Assembly: GCF_003368325.1 (NCBI RefSeq)
Contig: NZ_CP031467.1
Coordinates: 4,340,001 to 4,404,000, forward strand
DNA length: 64,000 nt
Direction of reading: 5' to 3'
Source: Paraburkholderia caffeinilytica
GTDB lineage: Bacteria; Pseudomonadota; Gammaproteobacteria; Burkholderiales; Burkholderiaceae
In this document: in pieces, positions 17,448-27,427 of the stretch
How positions within the stretch are numbered: position 1 is the stretch's first letter
Layout of the letters: each line of letters opens with the position of its first letter
Notes under the pieces: generated by a model
Seen by the model: only the letters and a program-made list of their open reading frames with translations
Databases searched by the model: none
Told to the model about the DNA's origin: nothing
Made by a program: the position numbers and the translations under genes

Positions 17448-18908
17448 ATGTCGACGATTGCGCGAGGCGGCGATAACGCGGAGCGGGTCCTGTCCGGCGC
17501 CCGCAAGGAGTGGCTGCCGGAGGCCTTGCTGTGGCTGATCACCGTGATGTTGATCATCGCGCATCAGGGCACGGTGCTTACGCTCGGTTTTCCTGTGCTC
17601 GCGATCCTGACGGGCCTGTGGCTTTACTTCAAGAGCCCGGCGCGTTACATCGGCTTCATGTGGTGGCTGTGGTTCCTGAGCCCGGAAGTGCGGCGTCTCG
17701 CCGACTGGTCCAAAGGCTCGTTCACGCCGACCAGCCTGATCCAGGTCGCGCCGCTAGCGGTGACGATGATCAGCGCGTTTTCCCTGCTGCGTTACTACAA
17801 GGTGCTGTCGCAGCGGCGCGGCTTGCCGGTGCTGCTGATTCTGATGGGACTCGCCTATGCGTTCATGATCGGCGTGATGTCGAGCGGGCCGCTCGCCGCG
17901 ACCTATGACCTTGCGAACTGGCTCTATCCGATCCTGATCGGCTTTCACATCATGGCGCACACGCGTCAGTACCCGAAGTATCGCGACACCATCGTCAGCA
18001 CCTTTATCTGGGGCATGCTCGCGATGGGCGGCTATGGCCTGATCCAGTTCTTCATCATGCCGCCGTGGGACGCGCTGTGGATGCTCGGCTCGCAGATGAA
18101 TTCGCAAGGCGACCCCGTGCCGATGGGCGTGCGCGTGTTCAGCACGATGAACTCGTCCGGACCGTTCGCGTTCGCCATGATGGGCGCGATGGTCTACGTG
18201 ATGGCGGCGAAGCACCGCGTGCGGTGGGTCGCGGCGGCGCTGGGCTTCTTTTCGTTCGCGCTGAGCCTCGTGCGTTCGACGTGGGGCGGCTGGGTGATCG
18301 CGCTCCTGATCCAGTTGGTCAAGGCGAACAACAAGGTGCGCGTGCGGATCGTGGCGAGCGCGGTGCTGCTTGCCGGTCTTTGCGTGCCGCTGCTCACGGT
18401 CGGCCCCGTCGCCGAGCGGATGCAGGCCCGCCTGAACACGCTCGTCAACCTGAGCGACGACCAGAGCTACGCCGCGCGTAACGAGTTCTACGCGACCTTC
18501 GCGAAGACGGCGTTTACCGACGTCTCCGGAGAAGGCATGGGCGCGACCGGCACCTCGACCAAGCTCTCGAACGACGGCGGCCAGCTCGGCCAGTACGGCA
18601 ACTTCGACAGCGGTGTGATGAACATCCCATTCGTGCTCGGCTGGCCCGGCACCTTGCTCTACATGTCCGGCATCGTGTGGCTGGTGGTGCGGGCGGCGCT
18701 CGCGTCGTTCAAGCTGCGCAACGACAAATTCGTTTCCGCCTGCCTGAGCCTCAGTCTCGCGACCTTCGCGATGCTGGTGTTCACCAATTCGCTGGTCGGC
18801 ACCGGCGGGCTGCTGCTTTTCATGAGTGTTTTTTCGATCCTATCCGCGGTGCACTACGAAAAGATGAACCGCAGACGCACGCTATTTTTCCACGGAGGCA
18901 CTGATTGA
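17448..18908 (+). CDS. bceI: Polysaccharide repeat-unit polymerase (Wzy-type)
   Basis: The protein is 486 residues long with about 11-12 hydrophobic segments. These include WLITVMLIIAHQGTVLTLGFPVLAIL near the start and several in the second half separated by a longer periplasmic loop (about residues 330-385, YAARNEFYATFAKTAFTDVSGEGMG). It should polymerise flipped repeat units on the periplasmic side. Wzy proteins are recognised mainly by topology and locus position, and both fit here. Its TGA overlaps the TTG start of bceJ. Confidence 0.85.
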   Translation: MSTIARGGDNAERVLSGARKEWLPEALLWLITVMLIIAHQGTVLTLGFPVLAILTGLWLYFKSPARYIGFMWWLWFLSPEVRRLADWSKGSFTPTSLIQVAPLAVTMISAFSLLRYYKVLSQRRGLPVLLILMGLAYAFMIGVMSSGPLAATYDLANWLYPILIGFHIMAHTRQYPKYRDTIVSTFIWGMLAMGGYGLIQFFIMPPWDALWMLGSQMNSQGDPVPMGVRVFSTMNSSGPFAFAMMGAMVYVMAAKHRVRWVAAALGFFSFALSLVRSTWGGWVIALLIQLVKANNKVRVRIVASAVLLAGLCVPLLTVGPVAERMQARLNTLVNLSDDQSYAARNEFYATFAKTAFTDVSGEGMGATGTSTKLSNDGGQLGQYGNFDSGVMNIPFVLGWPGTLLYMSGIVWLVVRAALASFKLRNDKFVSACLSLSLATFAMLVFTNSLVGTGGLLLFMSVFSILSAVHYEKMNRRRTLFFHGGTD

Positions 18909-20134
18909 GAGTCGCCATTGTCACGCACGTCGTGCGCCATAACGACGGCCAGGGGCGCGTCAACCACGAGATCGCGCGCGCCGCCCTCGAGGAAAACATC
19001 GGCGTGACGCTGGTCGCGTCGCACGTTGCGCCGGACCTGCTCGCGCATCCGAACGTCCGCTGGGCGCCGGTGAAGATCGGCCGCTGGTGGCCCACCAATC
19101 TGCTGCGCCAACAGGTGTTCGCGTTCAAAAGCGCGCTATGGCTGCGCGCGCATCGCCGCGAATTCGACGTGCTGCACGTGAACGGCTTCATCACGTGGAT
19201 GCCCGCCGACGTCAACACCTCGCACTTCGTGCATAGCGGCTGGTTCGGCAGCAAATACTACCCGTTCGGGTTCACGAAGGGCGTGTGGTCCGCGTATCAG
19301 TCGGTTTATACGCGCTGTAACGCATTGCTCGAACGCTGGGCTTACCGGCGCTCGAAGGTGATTACGGCGGTGTCGCAAAAGGTCGCCGACGAAATTCGCG
19401 CGATCGGGTTGACGCCTCATAACCGGGTCGACGTGATTTACAACGGCGTCGATACGCAAGGCTTCGCGGCCGCCACCGGCGACCGCGCGAAATTCGGCTT
19501 GCCGGCGGACGCGTTCCTGCTGCTGTTCGTCGGCGACCTGCGCACGCCGCGCAAGAACCTCGGCACGGTGCTGCAGGCGCTCAAGCATTTGCCCGAGCAC
19601 GTGCAGATCGCGGTGGCCGGGTTCCTGCCGGGCAGCCCGTATCCGGACGAGGCGAAGGCGCTCGGCATTGCGCATCGCGTGCATTTTCTTGGGCTGGTCA
19701 AGGAAATGCCGGTGCTGATGCATTCGGTCGATGCGTTCGTGTTTCCGTCGCGCTACGAAGCGATGAGCTTGTCGCTGCTCGAAGCGATGGCCGCAGGCCT
19801 GCCGGTGGTCACGGCGCGCACGGCGGGCGGTGCTGAAATCATCACGCCGGAGTGCGGCATCGTGCTCGACGACCCGGACGATCCCAAGGCATTGGCGGGC
19901 GCCGTCGCGCGTCTTGCGGAAAACGACGACGCGCGCCGCGCGATGGGCGCCGCCGCCAACGAACTCGCAACCGGCTTCGGCTGGGCGCGGATGGCCGCGC
20001 AATACATCGCGCTGTACCGGCAACTGGCGGGACAGCAGAAGGACCGCCGGCGCAGCGAAGCCGAAGCCGCGGTGGTCGCCAAGACCGATGCGCTGACGCT
20101 GAACACGCTGGCCGGACAGAAGGGCGCGGAATGA
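18905..20134 (+). CDS. bceJ: GT4-family glycosyltransferase, TTG start
   Basis: The protein is 409 residues long. It appears to start at TTG 18905 within TTGA, overlapping the bceI stop; the GGAGG at about 18894-18898 is well placed for it. The GT4 domain shows HVNGFITWMPADVNTSHFVHSGWFG, the donor-lobe phrase LLFVGDLRTPRKNLGTVLQAL and the signature EAMSLSLLEAMAAGLPVVTARTAGGAEII. The last 40 residues are charged and low in complexity. Its stop overlaps the ATG of the repeat mini-ORF at 20131, so three stop/start overlaps follow one another from bceI to bceK. Confidence 0.9.
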   Translation: MRVAIVTHVVRHNDGQGRVNHEIARAALEENIGVTLVASHVAPDLLAHPNVRWAPVKIGRWWPTNLLRQQVFAFKSALWLRAHRREFDVLHVNGFITWMPADVNTSHFVHSGWFGSKYYPFGFTKGVWSAYQSVYTRCNALLERWAYRRSKVITAVSQKVADEIRAIGLTPHNRVDVIYNGVDTQGFAAATGDRAKFGLPADAFLLLFVGDLRTPRKNLGTVLQALKHLPEHVQIAVAGFLPGSPYPDEAKALGIAHRVHFLGLVKEMPVLMHSVDAFVFPSRYEAMSLSLLEAMAAGLPVVTARTAGGAEIITPECGIVLDDPDDPKALAGAVARLAENDDARRAMGAAANELATGFGWARMAAQYIALYRQLAGQQKDRRRSEAEAAVVAKTDALTLNTLAGQKGAE

Positions 20135-20247
20135 TCCACTACAACGCACACAACGCACACAACGCACACAACGCACACAACGCACACAACGCACACAACG
20201 CACACAACGCACACAACGCACACAACGCACAGGGGCAACAATCATGA
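20131..20247 (+). CDS. Repeat mini-ORF (Asn-Ala-His)9 linking bceJ to bceK
   Basis: This 38-codon frame begins at an ATG overlapping the bceJ stop (ATGA, 20131-20134) and ends in a TGA overlapping the bceK ATG (20244-20247). It encodes MIHY, nine copies of NAH, then NAQGQQS. Because the 9-bp unit is three codons, loss or gain of copies keeps both overlaps. The simplest role is carrying ribosomes from bceJ to bceK. A histidine-rich metal-binding peptide is conceivable but unsupported. Confidence 0.45.
   Translation: MIHYNAHNAHNAHNAHNAHNAHNAHNAHNAHNAQGQQS
20143..20232. repeat. 9-bp perfect tandem repeat, nine copies plus a partial tenth
   Basis: The unit AACGCACAC is repeated nine times without change from 20143 to 20223, followed by a near-copy ending in CAG (20224-20232). 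Such an array is expected to vary in length by slippage. Confidence 0.95.
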
Positions 20248-21410
20248 CGACGAGTTCAATCAAATCGCTGCAGATCGGGATGCACTGGTTTCCCGAGCGC
20301 GCGGGCGGCCTCGACCGCATGTACTACTCGCTGGTCGGCGCGCTGCCGGGCGCGGGCGTCGCCGTGCGCGGCGTGGTAGCCGGCTCGCCGAAAGTGGCTG
20401 CGGACACCGGTGGCGCGATCAACGGCTTCGGCTCCGCCGCGCAATCGCTGCCGCTGCGCCTGATGGCGGCACGCCGCGCGCTGCGCCATGAGATCAGCAC
20501 CTCGCGTCCCGACGTGATTTCATCGCACTTCGCGCTGTACACGTTTCCGGGTCTCGACGTGACGCGCGGCATTCCGCAGGTCTCGCATTTTCAGGGACCA
20601 TGGGCCGACGAGAGTCACGTGGAAGGCGCCGATTCGCTCGGCCAGCGCGCCAAGCGCTATCTGGAACAATCGGTGTATGCACGCTCGTCGCGCCTGATCG
20701 TGTTGTCGGAGGCGTTCGGCAAGATTCTGACGTCGCGCTATCGCATCGCCCCGGACCGCGTGCGCGTGGTGCCGGGCTGCGTGGATGTCGAGCAGTTCAA
20801 TCTGCCGATCACGCCGGCCGAAGCGCGTCTGAAGCTGCAACTGCCGCAAGACCGGCCGATCGTGCTGGCCGTGCGGCGTCTGGTGCGCCGCATGGGCCTC
20901 GAAGATCTGATCGATGCGGTGAAGTTGCTCAAGCGCACGGAGCCCGATGTGCTGCTGCTGATCGCGGGCAAGGGGCGGCTCGAAGGCGAGTTGCAGGCGC
21001 GTATCGCCGAGGCGGGCCTCGAGAACAACGTGAAGCTGCTGGGCTTCGTGCCCGACCAGCATCTGGCTGCGCTGTACCGGGCGGCGAATATCAGCGTGGT
21101 GCCGACGGTGGCGCTGGAAGGCTTCGGGCTGATTACCGTCGAATCGCTGGCGTCCGGCACACCGGTGCTGGTGACGCCGGTGGGCGGCCTGCCTGAAGCG
21201 GTGGCGGGTTTGTCGCCGGATCTGGTGTTGCCGGCGACGGGCGCGAAGGCGATTGCGGACGGTCTCGCAGGCGCGTTGAACGGTTCACTGAAGTTGCCGG
21301 ATGCCGAGGCTTGCCGCCGCTATGCGCGCGAGAACTTCGACAATTCGGTGATCGCGAAGCGGGTGGCGTCGGTGTATAGCGAGGCGATTGGGGCGGGCGG
21401 GGTGCATTGA
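20244..21410 (+). CDS. bceK: GT4-family glycosyltransferase
   Basis: The protein is 388 residues long. The N-terminal lobe has IGMHWFPERAGGLDRMYYSLVGALPG, the typical start with an acceptor-binding glycine loop. The donor lobe has VLAVRRLVRRMGLEDLIDAVKLL and ALEGFGLITVESLASGTPVLVTPVGGLPEAV with the E-x7-E motif. It is the last gene of the bceB-bceK run and is followed by a strong bidirectional terminator. Its ATG overlaps the stop of the NAH mini-ORF, and the upstream bases GGGGCAAC give only a modest ribosome binding site, so coupling may matter for its expression. Confidence 0.92.
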   Translation: MTTSSIKSLQIGMHWFPERAGGLDRMYYSLVGALPGAGVAVRGVVAGSPKVAADTGGAINGFGSAAQSLPLRLMAARRALRHEISTSRPDVISSHFALYTFPGLDVTRGIPQVSHFQGPWADESHVEGADSLGQRAKRYLEQSVYARSSRLIVLSEAFGKILTSRYRIAPDRVRVVPGCVDVEQFNLPITPAEARLKLQLPQDRPIVLAVRRLVRRMGLEDLIDAVKLLKRTEPDVLLLIAGKGRLEGELQARIAEAGLENNVKLLGFVPDQHLAALYRAANISVVPTVALEGFGLITVESLASGTPVLVTPVGGLPEAVAGLSPDLVLPATGAKAIADGLAGALNGSLKLPDAEACRRYARENFDNSVIAKRVASVYSEAIGAGGVH

Positions 21411-21429
21411 AGGCTTCCTGACGCAATAG

Positions 21430-21467
21430 AAAAAAGGCCTGAATCATTACGTTCAGGCCTTTTTTTA
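21430..21467. terminator. Bidirectional terminator between bceK and bceN
   Basis: AAAAAAGGCCTGAA (21430-21443) and TTCAGGCCTTTTTT (21452-21465) form a 14-bp perfect stem around an 8-base loop, with A/T runs on both sides. It sits between convergent genes. Confidence 0.9.
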
Positions 21468-21508
21468 CGCGGTTTTTTTACGGCCGCGCGAGCAGCCGCC
21501 ACTCAGGA

Positions 21509-22606
<1,098 letters not shown>

Positions 22607-23338
22607 TCAAAGCGCGCCGTCCAGCAGCCGCCGCACCAGCGGATCGACGACCTGAAAATCCTGTTCCGCCTTGAGCCGGTACAAAGCCGGCTTGGGGTGC
22701 GCGCCGTCGGACATCAGCGTCTTCCAGTCCGGCAGATTGCTGACGTACGCGAACTGATCGACGAGCGGCACCTGCTGTTCGGCGGCCACGCGGCGCGTCA
22801 TCGCGACCATCGCGGCGAGCCGCGCGTTCAGGCGGTTGTCGGGCATCGGGTTCGAGGTCTGCAGAACCGGTTCCTTGCCGAGCGCGCGGGCCGTTTTCAC
22901 GAGGGTGGTTTCGGCCGCGTAAAACTGCTCGGGCGTCTGGTTCTGCATCACTTCGTTGATGCCGTAATTGATCAATACGATCTGCGCGGACGAAGCGGCC
23001 AGCCGCTCCTGCCACGGCAGGCCGGCGGTCGGTCCGGCGCGGCGGTTGCCGGTGCCGTCGCGCAACTGGCTGGCCGTCGTGCCGCCCACGCCGTAGTTCG
23101 TGACGCGCACCCGTTCGCCGTGCCTCGACTGCAATTCGTCCTGCAGATACGACACGGCGTTTTGCGCCTGCGGTCCGCAGTGGCCGTCGCTGCACGTAAT
23201 GCCGAGCGTGGTCGAATCGCCGTAGGCGTCCACCAGCACCTGTGGCGCCGGATTGCCGGCATGCGCGTCCAGCGCCAGCGAAACCAGCACTGACGCAGCG
23301 GCCGACACGCCCGCGGCGAGCCACGCGCGGCGCCTCAT
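22607..23338 (-). CDS. Secreted SGNH/GDSL hydrolase
   Basis: The protein is 243 residues from ATG 23338, which overlaps the stop of the acyltransferase gene upstream (ATGA). A Sec signal (WLAAGVSAAASVLVSLALDAHA) is followed by the block I motif AYGDSTTLG with the catalytic Ser42, block III INYGINEV, and the DxxH pair Asp211/His214 in SDGAHP. It is a periplasmic or secreted esterase or acetyl-transfer enzyme. Translational coupling to an acyltransferase 3 protein suggests it removes or edits acyl groups on the polysaccharide. It has no gene name I can assign. Confidence 0.88.
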   Translation of the reverse strand: MRRRAWLAAGVSAAASVLVSLALDAHAGNPAPQVLVDAYGDSTTLGITCSDGHCGPQAQNAVSYLQDELQSRHGERVRVTNYGVGGTTASQLRDGTGNRRAGPTAGLPWQERLAASSAQIVLINYGINEVMQNQTPEQFYAAETTLVKTARALGKEPVLQTSNPMPDNRLNARLAAMVAMTRRVAAEQQVPLVDQFAYVSNLPDWKTLMSDGAHPKPALYRLKAEQDFQVVDPLVRRLLDGAL

Positions 23339-24423
23339 GCGCGGCTTTGCGGCGCTTGCGACGCGCCCCCCGTCACGCTCGCGGCGGACGCATGGGCTTT
23401 GCCTGCCGAGCCGAAGATCAAACGTTTCTCGAATGCGAACCACGTGATGCTGGCGTACGCGAGGGTGATCGCGAGTGCCAGCGCGGCGGTCAGATAGCGG
23501 TTCAGATGCAGCGGCCACAGCGTGTACAGCACGCTCAGGTGGATCAGATAGATCGTGTAGCTGATCGTGCCGATGTAGACCAGCACGGGGTTGCACAGCA
23601 GCCGCTTGACGATGCCCTTGCTTTGCAGGGCGATGACCACGACGGACGTACACAACACCAGCGAAACGCTATAGAGCGCAGCGTTCGAGAGCGGCGTATT
23701 GGCCGCCCGGAAGCGCGGATAGTGCAGATGCAGCCACGCCAGCACGGCGAGCGCGGCGAAAAAACCAAGCACCGCGAGGCCCTTGAACGGTTCGAGTGCA
23801 TGGCGATCGCGCCGCACGGCGACGGCGAGCAGCGCGCCGGCCGCCAGCAGGTCCATGCGGAACGGCGTCAGGTAATAGATTGGCCAGAACGAATCGAACC
23901 AGGGCGTGGCGAGCGCGCGCAGCACCGGCACCAGCACGATCAGCGCCGCCGCCACGTAGCCGAGCACGCGCTCGGGCAGCAACAGGATCACGAACGGCCA
24001 GAAAATATAGAACTGCTCTTCGACCGCCAGCGACCACAGCACATTCAGGCTGTCGTGACCGCTTTGATTGAGCGCGTCGCCGATATTGGTCGCGAAGAAC
24101 GCATACCACTGCCAGTGCTCCGCCCAGCCGAAGCCGAACAGAATCGACGACACCACCATCAGCAACAGATAAGGCGGCAGGATGCGCCGCGCCCGGCGTG
24201 CGTAGAAATAGCCGAAATACGACTGCTGACGCGCCTTGCGCTCGAGCAGGATGCCGGTAATCAGAAAACCGCTCAAAACAAAAAACAGATCGACACCCAT
24301 CCACAGCGGCGCTTTCAAGGCGTGCTGGGCGAATACCGCGAGCACGGCGATAGCGCGCAAACCGTCGAGCTGCACGATGCGGCGAGAGTGAGAAGGCGCT
24401 AAGGGCAGTGCGCTGGCAGTCAT
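23335..24423 (-). CDS. bceO: Acyltransferase 3 family membrane protein
   Basis: The protein is 362 residues with about ten membrane helices. Family marks: QLDGLRAIAVLAVFAQHA at the N-terminus with the conserved histidine, GVDLFFVLSGFLITGILLERK, then RRARRILPPYLLLM and LWSLAVEEQFYIFWPFVI. These proteins move acyl groups, usually acetyl, across the inner membrane onto sugars, which fits the known acetylation of cepacian. The gene name is given from its position next to bceN. It is coupled to the SGNH hydrolase by a 4-base overlap. Confidence 0.85.
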   Translation of the reverse strand: MTASALPLAPSHSRRIVQLDGLRAIAVLAVFAQHALKAPLWMGVDLFFVLSGFLITGILLERKARQQSYFGYFYARRARRILPPYLLLMVVSSILFGFGWAEHWQWYAFFATNIGDALNQSGHDSLNVLWSLAVEEQFYIFWPFVILLLPERVLGYVAAALIVLVPVLRALATPWFDSFWPIYYLTPFRMDLLAAGALLAVAVRRDRHALEPFKGLAVLGFFAALAVLAWLHLHYPRFRAANTPLSNAALYSVSLVLCTSVVVIALQSKGIVKRLLCNPVLVYIGTISYTIYLIHLSVLYTLWPLHLNRYLTAALALAITLAYASITWFAFEKRLIFGSAGKAHASAASVTGGASQAPQSRA

Positions 24424-25119
24424 GAACCGTCCATGGTGTGAAGCGGATGGGCCGGGCGAAGGATCGCGCGAGCCCTCTCAGCGTTCTCAAGTCAGGAACA
24501 GGGCTTGAGGGCAAGGGCGCGCTCGCTTCGCGTCGCAACGGAAGTGAATTCGATTCTAGGGAAAAGAAATTGATGAAAAAACGGGAATGAAATGGATAAA
24601 TGAATCAGATTGCAACAGGGTGTTTCGTTATTCATTCTCAATGGATTTTTATGCTTGTGTCCCGAGCTTGTCGCAATCCGTAAGAAGTGCAGCCGGAATC
24701 AGTCTGTGTCGGTAAGGATGGGGCGCAAGCATGCGGCGGGACGCACGCCTCCGCGGTTATTTTCATTTAATCTATTTTTAAATCATTTTCTTTCACAACG
24801 CTTAAAGCGCTGAATATTTTTGAATTATTTTCGATTTTCGTCGCGGCATTCTTTCCGCGTAATGTGAGCCGTGTGGACTGCGTGGCCAGGGAGGGTGCGT
24901 GCGTCACGCGCCTCGCGTTCGTGTTCGTCCGGACCCGCGTGTGAATGAGGGCGCCGCGTCGAATCTGCTTTCCAGGCCCTGTCTTATACGTCGTGTCTTG
25001 CGGGAATCAGTCTCGTGTTCTTACGCCGCTTCTAGCGGCCTCAGCCGTTATCTCACTGGATTTTGCATCCGCGCGGGTCGTTGCCCGTTCGCGGCACGGC
25101 CCGGATTGGAGGAATAACT
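24424..25119. other. 696-bp divergent intergenic region
   Basis: No gene is supported; the short TTG-started frame around 24610-24813 has no coding features. Bases 24540-24860 are AT-rich with long A and T runs. The region must hold promoters for the bceO-bceN side and for the beta-propeller gene. Confidence 0.55.
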
Positions 25120-27321
25120 TTGGCCCGTTTCACGTTCAAAACCTGGATTGCTGTGTTCGCCTGTGCGGCCGGAATGACGGCGGCATCGGTCAGCTTCACG
25201 GCATCCGCGCAAACCGTGTTGAACGCGAAAAATTCCTGGATCGGCAACACCTTCGGTTTCGGCGACGGCACGTGGGCGCAGATCAATATCACCGCGATTG
25301 CGGTCGCGCCCGACGGCAAGGTCTATACGAACGCGCCGTGGGACGAGAGCGGCGCCGAAGCGAGCGTCTACCAGAACGGCAAGATGCTCGGCTTCGCGGG
25401 CGGCACGCATGGCTGGGGCAACGGCGGCGGCAGCGCGATCGCGGTGAATCGCAAGTACGCCTTCGTGGCGATCGCCGTCGGCAACGAGAAGGGACGTCTG
25501 GTCGAGCAGGGCGTGTGGCCGGAGAAGGGCAAGCAATGGTTCGGCATTTCGCGTCGGCAGATCGCCGATCCGAAACGCGCCGCACCGTTCCAGCCGGCCG
25601 CGAAGAGCGCCGATCCGCATGCGCAACTGGCAGCCGGCTTTCTGATGATGAATGAAGTGCCGACCGGCACGAGCGCCGAAATCGGCGGTTTGGCGGCGAA
25701 CGACACCACGCTCTACGCGGCGAACACAGCGCGCGATCGCATCGAAGTGTACGACGCGGAATCGATGCAGCAGAAATCGACCTGGACCGTGCACGAGCCG
25801 GGCCGTATCGCGCTCGCCCCCGACGGCACGCTCTGGGTGTTGAGCGGCACGCGCAACGACAAGGCGCCACAGGTGGAGCACTACACCGCCGCAGGCAAGC
25901 GCATCGACGAAACGTTCACGCTGCCCGCCGATACGGTCGCGGTCGATATCGCTTTGGATGCGCAAGGCCGCGTTCTGATCGCGGACAACGGCCCGCGCCA
26001 GCAGGTGCTGTTCTTCAGCAAGAGCAATGGCCGTTATGCGGAGTCGGGCTCGCTCGGTGAACGGGGTGGCATTTTCAGCGGCGTCGCCGGCAAGCCGGGA
26101 CCGCAGCGCTTCAATGGTTTGACGGGTGTGGGCGTGGATGCGCGCGGCAACGTCTACGTGTCGACCAACGGCATCGGACCACGTTACGACCCGATCGGCG
26201 CGGGCCTCGGCGCCACGCTCGAAAGCTATGCGCCGGACGGCAAGCAGAACTGGCAGGTGCAGGGCTTGTTGTTCGTGGACGGCGCATGGATCGATCCGTC
26301 GCGTCCGGACAGCGTCTATACCGGCAACAAGCGCTTCGAACTCGATCCCTCGAAGCCCGCGGGACAGGACTGGAAATATGCGGGTTTTCTGTCGAACCGT
26401 TTCAAGTATCCCGACGACCCCGTCTTTCATACCGATCAATATCCCGGCTTGCCGATCGCTCGCAAGTTGAAGGGGCACACGTTCCTGTACCTGACCGACA
26501 TGTACGCGGACCACCTGAAGATCTATCGCTTCGACCCGCAGCACGACGGCGAGACGGCGATTCCCTCGGGCTTCATCGCCGGGCGTGAGCGCGCGGTCGC
26601 CAAGGTGCCCAATGCGCCGCCGGGCGGCGACTGGATCTGGCGCGACGTGAACGGCGACGGCAAGTTCAACACCGACGAATTCACGCTCAACACGAGCGGC
26701 ACGAAGCTCGCGGGGGGCTGGGGCTGGTGGGTCGACAACGCCGGCGACATCTGGCGCACCCGCGATAACAAGGGCATTTACCGCTTCCGCTTCGGCGGAC
26801 TCGATGCGAAGAGCAACCCCATCTACTCGTATTCGAACCTGACGCAGTACCCGGTGCCGCAGCCCTTCACCGAACTGCATCGCGCGATCTACGAGCCCGA
26901 CACCGACACGATGTATGTGACGGGCTACACGCCCGATACGCCGGTGGATCGCGGCTTCTGGAAAGAAGTGGGGCGTGTGCTGGTGCGCTACGACAAATGG
27001 TCGAGCGGCAATCCGGTGCAGCGTTATTCGATCACGCTGCCGTGGACCACGCAAACCAAACCCATCGCCACGATCATCGGCCTCACGGTCGAGGGGCAAT
27101 ACCTCTTCGGCGTCGAGCCTGTCGGTGCGGTGCACGTGTGGGACAAGGACAGCGGCAAGGAGATTGGCGTGATTCGTCCAGGCCCGGAAGTGGGCGGCGC
27201 GTCGGGCTGGGTCGACGTGCCTAACGGCATCAGCGCCGCGAAGCGCGGCAATGGCGAGTACCTGGTGTTCGTCGAGGAAGACGCGCGCGGGAAAGTGATG
27301 ATGTATCGCTGGAAGCCCTAA
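25120..27321 (+). CDS. Secreted beta-propeller protein with EF-hand-like loop
   Basis: The protein is 733 residues from TTG 25120, chosen because GGAGG at 25109-25113 is ideally spaced and the signal peptide (WIAVFACAAGMTAASVSFTASA) follows directly. NHL/propeller-like blades recur: ITAIAVAPDGKVYTNAPWD, GGLAANDTTLYAANTARD, GRIALAPDGTLWVLSG, IALDAQGRVLIADNG and GVGVDARGNVYVSTNG. Residues 509-520 (DVNGDGKFNTDE) are a textbook EF-hand loop, so calcium binding is likely. I know no enzyme signature in it. Lying between bceO and bceQ, it occupies the position where bceP is expected, and probably acts on or binds the polymer outside the inner membrane. Confidence 0.8.
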   Translation: MARFTFKTWIAVFACAAGMTAASVSFTASAQTVLNAKNSWIGNTFGFGDGTWAQINITAIAVAPDGKVYTNAPWDESGAEASVYQNGKMLGFAGGTHGWGNGGGSAIAVNRKYAFVAIAVGNEKGRLVEQGVWPEKGKQWFGISRRQIADPKRAAPFQPAAKSADPHAQLAAGFLMMNEVPTGTSAEIGGLAANDTTLYAANTARDRIEVYDAESMQQKSTWTVHEPGRIALAPDGTLWVLSGTRNDKAPQVEHYTAAGKRIDETFTLPADTVAVDIALDAQGRVLIADNGPRQQVLFFSKSNGRYAESGSLGERGGIFSGVAGKPGPQRFNGLTGVGVDARGNVYVSTNGIGPRYDPIGAGLGATLESYAPDGKQNWQVQGLLFVDGAWIDPSRPDSVYTGNKRFELDPSKPAGQDWKYAGFLSNRFKYPDDPVFHTDQYPGLPIARKLKGHTFLYLTDMYADHLKIYRFDPQHDGETAIPSGFIAGRERAVAKVPNAPPGGDWIWRDVNGDGKFNTDEFTLNTSGTKLAGGWGWWVDNAGDIWRTRDNKGIYRFRFGGLDAKSNPIYSYSNLTQYPVPQPFTELHRAIYEPDTDTMYVTGYTPDTPVDRGFWKEVGRVLVRYDKWSSGNPVQRYSITLPWTTQTKPIATIIGLTVEGQYLFGVEPVGAVHVWDKDSGKEIGVIRPGPEVGGASGWVDVPNGISAAKRGNGEYLVFVEEDARGKVMMYRWKP

Positions 27322-27427
27322 CGCAAAGTAAGGCAACGCAACGCATGGCATGACCGTATTTTTTCACCACTTTTTTCGCCACTTTTTGCGCAATACCAGG
27401 CAAACGTAGTCAAATCCAAGGCATCCG

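Noticed and set aside
20143..20232. Possible CRISPR array
   Set aside because: The 9-bp units are directly adjacent with no unique spacers, and there are no cas genes. It is a simple tandem repeat.
24610..24813. 67-codon TTG-started frame in the region between bceO and the propeller gene
   Set aside because: It has no ribosome binding site and an unusual composition, and no domain is recognisable.
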